Shown: positions 56,558-64,000 of the stretch, in pieces
Numbering within the stretch: the first letter of the stretch is position 1
Layout of the letters: every line of letters starts with the position of its first letter
Source: Phycomyces blakesleeanus NRRL 1555(-)
Taxonomy: Eukaryota > Mucoromycota > Mucoromycetes > Mucorales > Phycomycetaceae
DNA length: 64,000 nt
Assembly (NCBI RefSeq): GCF_001638985.1
Contig: NW_017265146.1
Span: forward strand, 496,001-560,000
Direction of reading: 5' to 3'
Program-made: the position numbers and the translations under genes
The notes under the pieces: model-generated
The model's database searches: none
Told to the model about the DNA's origin: nothing
Seen by the model: only the letters and a program-made list of their open reading frames with translations

Positions 56558-56927
56558 TCACGTATGGGAATTGGGCATTTTTTTGCAGTGTTGTACTCAT
56601 TCGAAATCATGGTCACTCATGTTAGTAACATCCCTCTTCTACAACATATACAATTTATTTTATTGACATCTAGGTGCAACATCAGTACTTTTATTATTAT
56701 ATTTTTACCATATTTTTATTCATATATTTTATCCTTACCATAGCAATTACTCATCATTCTATTTTTATTATCTTCATTTTTTCTAAACTTCTATTACCAA
56801 ATTTAAATCTCGTTGACTATAAAAAAGAAGCAATTTCATTCAATAAAATATGATCTTTTAATTCAGTTTCAGTATCTTTTCTTGTTTTCTTCTCTTTGTG
56901 GTTTGTACCATCTTGCAACATAATATA

Positions 56928-57031
56928 CACTGGAAAAATTTATCAATTTTATCTTGCTCAAATATCAGATAAATCTAAGTGGAAGATAAGATACTCCCAC
57001 ATTAATAGTAATATTTAATTTTGATATACAG
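56928..57031. repeat. Possible CACTA-like terminus or short element
   Basis: It begins CACTGGAAAAAT, right after the LTR-B 3' end, and a CAGTG occurs at 57027-57031. The two ends do not form a longer inverted repeat. The same 12 bases recur at 58305 in direct orientation. Confidence 0.3.
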
Positions 57032-57215
57032 TGAACTTTTATCTATGATGATGAAGTATATAATCAGATATATAGATTGATGGGGTCTAAAGGTATACAA
57101 GTTTACACTGATCTTGAATAAGTTTACATATATTACTAAAAAGAAAGTTTTGAGAAAAAACACCCATTGTTGTTTTTATTTATTTTTTCATTCTTTTTCT
57201 CAATCAAATCTTCTC

Positions 57216-58278
57216 ATGTCTCCTAAAACCATTAAACAATCTCGTAAAAAGAGTCCCAAACTTTCAGATTACATGAAAGGCAAGATTGTGGGTGCTTATG
57301 ACTTTGGAATTCTCATAGCTAAGATTGCGTGCAAGTATAAGCTATCCTACATGACAGTGACAACAACCATTGAGAGAGTGAAGAAAACGAGTACTGCCCT
57401 TACCAAAAAACATAAAGGGAGATCTGTTCTCTTGAATGATTGTGATTTGAGAGCTCTGAGAAATATTGAGCGCAATGACCCAACTGCAACATTAGATATG
57501 ATTGCAGCTGAAATTTAGAAATCTTCAGGTGTACCCATCAAGAGGAATGCTGTTTGTAATTCCTTAAAAAATATTAGTTTACGCTCTTGTGTTGCTGCAA
57601 AGAAGCCTTTGCTAAAAGAAAGGCATATAAAAAACAGGTTAAAGTTTGCAAGAGATGCTTGTCGTCACAATCAACAGTGGAATCAGGTAATCTGGAGTGA
57701 TGAGTCCAGATTCATAGTCTATCCAAGGGCAGGAAATGTGCGTGTTTGGCACACTCCAGCACAGAAATATAGAAGAGGCTATATAAGTCCAAGAGTACAA
57801 GGCAGAAGAGGCTCAGTGATAGTCTGGGGGTGCATTTGGGTTGGTGAAGTGAGAAAACTTGTAATTGTCAATGGCACGCTAAATCAGACGAAGTACATAA
57901 GACTCTTATGACTTCATTTTATACCCTGGTTTTGATGCCTTAAGCAAAAAAAAGATGGCGAGTTCATTTTCCAAGAAGATAATGCACCCTGCTATAAAGG
58001 TATTTTGGCAAAAGAATATAAAGAAGACGTGAATCTGCCAGTGATGACATGGCCAGCAAACAGCTCTGATCTGAGCCCAATAGAAAATATTTGGGCATAC
58101 TTGGAATGCCAGCTGAGAGCTAGAAGAGTAAAGTCAACCAATTCATACTCGTTGGCCAGAGCTCTTCAAGAAGAATGGAAAAAAAAAACTGAAGAAAGTA
58201 GTGAAAGCACATTGCATGTCAATGACAGATCGAATCAAAGAACTTAGAAAAAATAATGGATTCCATACCCTCTATTAA
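57216..58278 (+). pseudogene. Tc1 transposase pseudogene (copy 3)
   Basis: The frame from ATG 57216 (MSPKTIKQSRKK) runs to about 58180. Stops: TAG at 57516-57518, TGA at 57909-57911 and another TGA near 57933. A one-base shift in the A-run at 58179-58188 then moves the C-terminus, which ends KELRKNNGFHTLY at 58278. Catalytic blocks are complete: VIWSDESRF, FIFQEDNAPCYKG and SDLSPIENIWAYLE, with the DD34E spacing of Tc1. The N-terminal helix-turn-helix region is readable (IAKIACKYKLSYMTVTTTIE). No terminal inverted repeats were identified. It is a different lineage from the copy at 2491-3558, since it keeps the third Glu. Confidence 0.9.
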
Positions 58279-58317
58279 ACTTTCTAATAAATTACATATA
58301 TCTACACTGGAAAAATG

Positions 58318-60135
58318 ATGTGACATACGTATGTGTAAAGGCATAGTTACTCAGATGTCAAGACGGGATTTAACATTGAGTCCAGATACATATCACCATG
58401 TAACAAGTTTGTCTTAACACCATGTGCCATGACCAGCTATACACATGTGTGGGGTCAAATAAAAATGACGAGGATATAGTTCTTTAGCACTTTCAGTGTG
58501 TTGATCTGACTTGGGATATTGAAAAGAGTTTTTTGAAACCAAGGTTTTATTTTTATATGTTTTATATGGAGCTTTAAAGGTGGATAATATATTTATTTTC
58601 GATCTTGACACAGTAGTATAGTTCAACATTACACTTCTTCGTTATCATTTATATCCAATTAAATTCAATACTTGAGCAATTCTTTGGATTCTGAACCATA
58701 GTATAGTTCAATCGTTTTTATTTTAATTTCAGAAATTGTTTTATTGGTAAAAGTTTATAATAGTATTTATTTGGAAAGAACAAAATGTTTTTAGAACTAT
58801 AACAATCTTATAGTATTGATTTATTGGATGTCAGTTATTGCTTCTACTGGTCTGCTTGATACTGCTTGAATAGAATAATTATCTATAGAAAAGAAATACC
58901 TGAAAATATAAAAAGAAAGCAGACTATTTGTTGAAATACAACAGTCTTTAAGAAGCATAGAAAAATTATTAGCTATGTGTGCTGGGTACTACATTTAATG
59001 TAGTATGCTTTTACATTTTGTGTACACTTTTATACTTACATTGTAAATATTGGAAAAGAGCAAGCAAAAAATAGATGTTGCTATTGATAATCCATGGCAT
59101 TCCTTATGATATCTTTCACTATAAAAACAACAAAAAACATTAATTTTTGTGAATCGAATAAAATAATAAATAATTTACATACCAGTAGCAAGAATATATA
59201 TTAACAGAGATAGATTGTCTTTGTAAACACTTGATAGAACTCTAGTGAAAAATAATAATATTTTATGTTAACATATTATAATATTAATATAACTAAAATA
59301 AAAAATATAGTGATCCTTACCATGTAATGTCATTTCCAGCTGTATAATGTAAGGGAAATCAAAGACGGGATCAATAGTGTTCATCTATAATAAGACTTCA
59401 TTTTAGTAAGATACATGTCAAAATAATATATATATATATATACTACCTTGATGTTTTTAACCAAATTCATTTGTAGCAGTTATTCTTGATGATCAAGTCT
59501 GTAATAAAAAAAACAAGTCAGAAGGATTTTTATAGATGTCAATTTCGCAAAATATAATATTGACCTTTGTTAATCTGGACAGTGATTGTGAAATGAATGC
59601 ATTTAAATGAGAGCAAATGAGTATCTATTATGATAATAAAAGAATGTATTAATTTTTATTGTTTATAAAAAAGTATTTAATAAAGAAGTATGTTACCAAA
59701 AAAAAGTCACTAATATAATAATGACAAACGTTGGAAAAGAGGAAAGGAGCAGAAAAGAAGAAAGAAAAAGACGTAAAATTTTTTTCCGCGTTTGAAACAA
59801 AATACTGAAAAGCTTATCCAATAAACGATAGCAAAAAAAACTGAAAAGAGGTGATCAATTGAGGCCAAAAAATGTATCAAGGCCGATTTGCATCTCAGTG
59901 TTTCAAGAAGTTGTCTTTGAAGTGTTCCTGAAGCATCACTACCACCTATAAATACTTAATATTTCTACTTGCAATTCAATGTCACTCACTCTTGATTATA
60001 TCATCTCAACAAATCTACGTTGCGAATTTATTGTAATTTACATAACAAAATAGATGGATTGTCTCTTACAAAAGAGAATAAAAAAGAAAAAGAACTAATA
60101 TTAACAATTGAAAATATTACAATGTATTACAGATA
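58318..60135. other. Presumed left non-coding arm of CACTA-6
   Basis: AT-rich, with short frames only and no recognised gene or RNA. A TA microsatellite lies at about 59429-59442. Confidence 0.5.
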
Positions 60136-61264
60136 ATGCCTACCCCCAACTGCAGACTTGCTCCTTCTCTTGCTAGCACTGATGTCCAGTTGCTACAAGC
60201 TTTGAATGCGATGAAAGAAGAGATGAAGGCCATGAAGGATAAAATCACATTGATGGATGCAAGAATTGGTGTAGTGATCACCGGTAACGCAACCGCCATT
60301 AATGGCATTGATGCCTTGTCTGCCCTCCCAGCATCTGCGCATGTGCCCACTAGTGTTGCATCCACTTCTGCTGCCCTTCCCATCACCGAATCAAGTGATA
60401 CTAACGCTGTATTTGCAAGTATAAAGATACAAAAGACACTTGCCAATCTTGTTGCTAATTAAAATATAATAGGGATACATTCATGGTTATATGTGGAACC
60501 CAAAGCTAAAATCAAGAGACCAGGCAGAAATCCAAGCAAACGCCATAAAACCAAAGTGGGCAGTTGATGTTCGTTTTGATTGCTCTCCAAATAGAGAGTT
60601 AGTCAAACAACTCTTGTATTACTTGGAAAAGAAGTTTGCTGGCACTGATATGAGGACACGCGACCTTCGTAAGTGTATATATACAAACTTCTGTAGTAGA
60701 CGTTGCCAGCAAAGGGAACTTCTGGAAACAAGACGAGCCTTGAATACTAATTCAAGAAGATCTGGCCGTGAAACTGATGTAAACTATATTTTCAATTTAT
60801 GCTAAATAATAACAATTAGAATATTAATTGTATTGTCTTTTTCCTTTAGAACTACACTCGCCGTCACCTTGCTTATGATGCTTACAAGGCTGACATTGAT
60901 CTCAAGATGGGTCGAAACTGCTCTGGACTGATCCAAAAGTCGGTCATGTCTGAAGGCGAATCAGACGATGATATGTCCCCCTCTCAGCCAAGAAATGAGA
61001 TTCGTGTTGCTCGCCCAAGTTGGAGAAGTGACGAGGTAAAACCTAACAGTTTTCTTTTTTGAATGATGCCAGGCTGAATGTTAATATATGTTTATTACTT
61101 AGCTTAACAAATTCATTACGGAGATTGACTCGTTTGTTGTTAAGCAATTGGGTGCAAATTCCCGCCAATTGCTTAAGAGAGTTTATGATAGAACAGTGGA
61201 ATCAACAGTCCCAACTGATTTAGATCCTGCTTTACCTCAATGGGCTCTTAAATATGGGTCATAA
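60136..61264 (+). CDS. CACTA accessory protein, intact (CACTA-6)
   Basis: Exons 60136-60408, 60473-60778, 60850-61035 and 61103-61264 (273, 306, 186, 162 nt), all phase 0, give 308 residues without a stop. Exon 1 holds a short coiled coil (LLQALNAMKEEMKAMKDKIT) followed by an Ala/Thr/Ser-rich linker. Exon 2 (YMWNPKLKSRDQAEIQANAI to NSRRSGRETD) is basic. Exon 3 has an acidic patch and ends RVARPSWRSDE. Exon 4 ends DLDPALPQWALKYGS. The family is not recognised. The gene always sits beside a Tnp2 transposase in this window, so an element function is likely, perhaps binding of terminal repeats like plant TnpA. That role is inferred. The first intron donor (GTATTT) is weak and chosen for phase. 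Confidence 0.82.
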
Positions 61265-61484
61265 ATAAAACTCATTTTTTGTCATTTTTTTTTTCTTTTA
61301 CTCTCAAAATTTCTTAACACATATGTATTGTTTGCAACATATATAATAAGACTACATTAGCTTATGTATTGAAATTTTTTATTAAAAAAGAAATGTATTA
61401 AATATTAATTGTATTGTTTGTGTGATAAAGTGTTGACAAATATTTTCTTATTATTTGTGCTGGTTTTATAATCACATGTTGCAA

Positions 61485-64000
61485 CAACTGATGATATTTG
61501 ATGTATTGGCAAGATGCATTCAAAATCACATGCAATAAAATCTGCACTGCAGATGTCAACACTTTTCAACTCTCTTGAATGGTCATGCTCAATCTAGAAC
61601 TACTTAACAAACACAAACACGTGTTTATCTTGATAAATGATAAGTGCTTGGAGCTCTGTGTTGTCTACTGGTGGAGTGAAAGAGTGCAAGAACAGATACT
61701 GAATTTGGCCAGTGTATGCCAACTGATTATTGCCTTGACTTCCAAGGAACAGAGATTGAACAAATGAGCCACGACCAGAAGCATATTTGCAGCCTTTGTA
61801 AACCTGACCAAGCAAATTGATTGATTTCAACTTTATGATTTGGTTGTTGACAAAGGAGAATGGAGAGGAGGGATGCTGGTAACCTTCAAGCTTTGGCATG
61901 CAGTATGCGACTTTATAGTAATCAAGCAAACGAGGATAGTTGACATCACTCATTGCTGATGGGTTCGATATGGAGAGGAAATGCAGATAGAGGAAGAGGT
62001 TCATTGCCAAGAACTGGAAGAGAAGGGTTTGAGTATGCTTGGATGAAGGCTGATAGTCTGAATGGGCGCTGGGGAAAAGTTATTGTATTTTTTGAAGTGG
62101 AGGGTTGAGCTGTAGCAGTAAGCTTGGCGAGAAGAGGAAGAAACGGTACTTGGCTTGGGCATGTGAGAGCAGCATGAACGAAATCACCTTTGAATGTATC
62201 TTGGACGAAACTATTCATGTATGTAACCTCAAAGGAATCTTTTCTGTTTGTATTCACGTTCTTTAGCAGACCATTATATTGCTCAAACCCAAAGAGCCAA
62301 TATCCATATACTGGTCCAAAATCACGGATGGTCTCGCAAAGATAGAGATGTAAATGCATGTTACAGGTGAGAATAGTTGGAGTGTAAATACGCTGGTACT
62401 CAGTACAGAATTCTTGAAGAAATTTATGGCCATCATCAATGTCAGAGAACGTGATGCTTGGCTTTACTAATTGGTGGCAGGCATCAACAAAACTGATCCA
62501 ATTTCTGAACATTTCAATTGGCAGGACGGCCTTCAACAAGATAGGCGAATACACTAGCACCCAGGACTTCCATTAATCAGCTTTCATGTATGGAAAGCCC
62601 TTTCCAATCTTCGATTTCAACACCACGTAATCCATTGGCACCACCATTGTCTCTGCCATTGTTTGCATCGTAGCTAGCTTTCTATTGTCTATCAGTCCTT
62701 CTTTTATCCACCGCTCCATCATTCTCTTTGGTGTCCCCAGGAATAAATTATGCATGGGATCGATGATCGTTCCACGTACTAGATCAAAGTATCCAAGGCG
62801 ATGCAGCTGCGACCATTGAACACCATTTTCGATTTCCAACTGATGCCTTTCTGAGGGCATACTGGCACTCTTCCACTCCTCAGCATGCAACCTGTTTTCC
62901 AGACCACTACGGATTTTCCACATCAAATAGTCAAACCCACTGAAGTCGATCTGATTGGTGCTTGGTAACCTGGTAAACTGCCTCACACATCTGGGGCATG
63001 CACAAGTACTGTTGTGGGCGGTGAATCCACTGGTCTTCCTGGCGGCGGGGATGACACAGGCAACCATATGTAACGCGGCATGTACATTAACACCGGCTGG
63101 GCACTCAAAGGTCGGGATGGTTATCCCCATAAACAACTGCAGCAATTTATCGACTATTGGCTTTAAATAGTGGTTGATCTCTTTGGTCTTTGGTTCCTTA
63201 GGACCAGGCATCAAACCAACAAGGATGACATTTTCAGGCTTAAATCTTTCCTCACGAGGCAAGTTATTTATTGCAAGGTAGATAGCTCCAGTTGAATATG
63301 TAATGTCATCAAATGGCTGGAACCAGTCGATGTTCATTGTTAGCATCAATAAACAAGGTTCATCCACAAACAATACGCCACTTTGGTCCTTTAGCTCCTT
63401 CTACATAGCACCATCATAGACGTCGCATAGTATATCTACAACCTTAAGCTCTTTGTTCCATTGTCTGATTTTTTGCTCAAACCCAGAACGAAGAAAGAAA
63501 ACTTGTAATGATCTCTGGATAGAGTTGTAGACGTATGATCACTTGGCTACCATGGCACCAGAAGATGAAACCTTCATCAATTCACAATTGCATACTGATC
63601 AAGAACCATGCTTTTTGAAGTCGCAATGAGTAGGGAGAGACACATCTTGTTCGTAAACCTTGTGGCAGTCTTCACATACAACAGACTTCTTGATACCATT
63701 GGCGTAATTGGAAAAATCAGTCATTCTTTGCAGACCAATAAGACTTGTTGGTAATTGGAAATCTTTGCTGTAGATCTTGAGTAACTGATTGATAAATTCA
63801 ATCAATACGGTGGCACCTTTGTTAACAACATAACGCAAGATAAAAAGAACGGCAAAGGTAGCAATGAACTGATGGACAGGGTTTTCAGGCATGTTAGGAG
63901 CATCAAATGGGTCTATTTAAAATTAACAAAAATAAATTAGAACAAATTTTCTTTAGGTCTGTTTTTAAGAAAACAAAATCATTTATGACTGACCTTCATT
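61485..64000 (-). pseudogene. CACTA-6 Tnp2-type transposase, partial and broken
   Basis: The gene enters from the right edge. An exon ends near 63993 with a GT donor, and the main exon starts at about 63911 (MPENPVHQFIATFAVLF). Stops: near 63599 (TGA), near 63541 (TGA), 63402 (AM-stop-KELKD, Trp in relatives) and 62574 (AD-stop-WKS, Glu in relatives). A frameshift near 61970 precedes the C-terminal part. That part stops at 61600 after HVFVFVK, with coding-like remains as far as about 61485. Conserved blocks: LTMNIDWFQPFDDITYSTGA, ILVGLMPGPKEPKTKEIN, HNSTCACPRCVRQFTRL, GTIIDPMHNLFLGTPKRMME and LHLYLCETIRDFGPVYGYWL. Close to the CACTA-4 transposase. Confidence 0.9.

Larger units (their letters stand above)
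49628..56590. mobile_element. CACTA-5, complete element with target duplication TTG
   Basis: A 6963-bp element with about 34-bp inverted termini, left CACTGCAAAAAAATGCCC and the right its inverse with one or two changes. It is flanked by TTG at 49625-49627 and 56591-56593. The matching position in LTR-B copy 1 (near 22070) reads through without insertion and with one TTG, so the empty site is known. Inside are a Tnp2 transposase pseudogene (49886-53025, plus) and a convergent accessory pseudogene (53182-54384, minus), plus a 2.2-kb non-coding right arm. Confidence 0.95.
49392..56920 (+). repeat. LTR-B copy 2, split by CACTA-5, 48 bp from tRNA-Phe
   Basis: The LTR starts TGTTGTGGTGTCTGG at 49392 and ends CTTGCAACA at 56920, about 563 bp when CACTA-5 and one target copy are removed. 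TGTTG and CAACA are the short inverted ends. Its first base is 48 bp from the 5' end of tRNA-Phe (49344-49391 between). This is the same spacing and orientation as LTR-B copy 1 and tRNA-Lys. After the 3' end the sequence reads TAATATA, like the TAACATA after copy 1, so it may be a 5' LTR with its internal part lost. Confidence 0.82.
58305..64000. mobile_element. CACTA-6, two-gene element cut by the window edge
   Basis: The accessory gene (60136-61264, plus) converges on a Tnp2 pseudogene (61485 to beyond 64000, minus). A candidate left terminus CACTGGAAAAATG lies at 58305, 1.83 kb before the accessory gene, close to the 2-kb arm of CACTA-5 and CACTA-2. The right end is outside the window, so the termini cannot be compared. 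Confidence 0.5.

Overview
The window looks like a transposon graveyard from an AT-rich eukaryotic nuclear genome, most likely an early-diverging fungus (Mucoromycota-like). This rests on short GT-AG introns of about 50-100 bp, eukaryotic tRNA genes, and Tnp2/CACTA, MULE and Tc1/IS630 transposases of the type common in that group. That placement is inference. Apart from four tRNA genes and two small unrecognised genes, nearly every coding region belongs to a mobile element. I saw no reverse transcriptase, integrase, rRNA gene, CRISPR array or host housekeeping gene.

Layout. 1-5.4 kb: an IS630/Tc1-superfamily transposase pseudogene, a complete Tc1 element with TA target sites, a second IS630-type transposase and a Tc1 relic. 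5.4-8.5 kb: a decayed MULE holding a solo LTR with 5-bp target duplications. 9.1 kb: a 149-bp near-perfect hairpin. 9.6-10.7 kb: an unrecognised broken multi-exon gene, followed by a 543-bp solo LTR. 11.4-17.0 kb: a MULE with an open 667-residue transposase and a separate OTU-like cysteine protease gene whose N-terminal exons arose by tandem duplication. 17-24.7 kb: mostly AT-rich DNA, an LTR remnant, and a tRNA-proximal LTR split by another MULE. 24.8-42.4 kb: tRNA-Lys, a truncated CACTA element, a convergent-gene CACTA element (26954-38952) that itself carries an apparently intact CACTA element (27286-32175), then tRNA-Lys and tRNA-Glu around two head-to-head LTRs, a second copy of the truncated CACTA element and another 543-bp solo LTR. 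42.4-48.7 kb: a CACTA two-gene unit and a second IS630-type pseudogene. 49.3-56.9 kb: tRNA-Phe and an LTR split by a complete 7-kb CACTA element. 57-64 kb: a Tc1 pseudogene and a CACTA two-gene unit that runs off the edge.

How the parts relate. Four CACTA units share one plan: a Tnp2-type transposase gene and a four-exon accessory gene transcribed toward each other. Accessory exon lengths (306, 186, 162 nt) are kept between units. One LTR family ends exactly 48 bp upstream of two unrelated tRNA genes, and a second family has 3' ends close downstream of tRNA genes, suggesting integration targeted to Pol III genes. Many inactivating changes are C:G to T:A (Trp to stop, Gln or Arg to stop, GT to AT splice donor), a RIP-like or methylation-deamination pattern. 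The apparently intact protein-coding genes are the nested CACTA transposase (28890-31846), the accessory gene at 60136-61264 and the OTU-like gene. The MULE transposase at 14704-16707 is open but appears to have lost a catalytic Glu.
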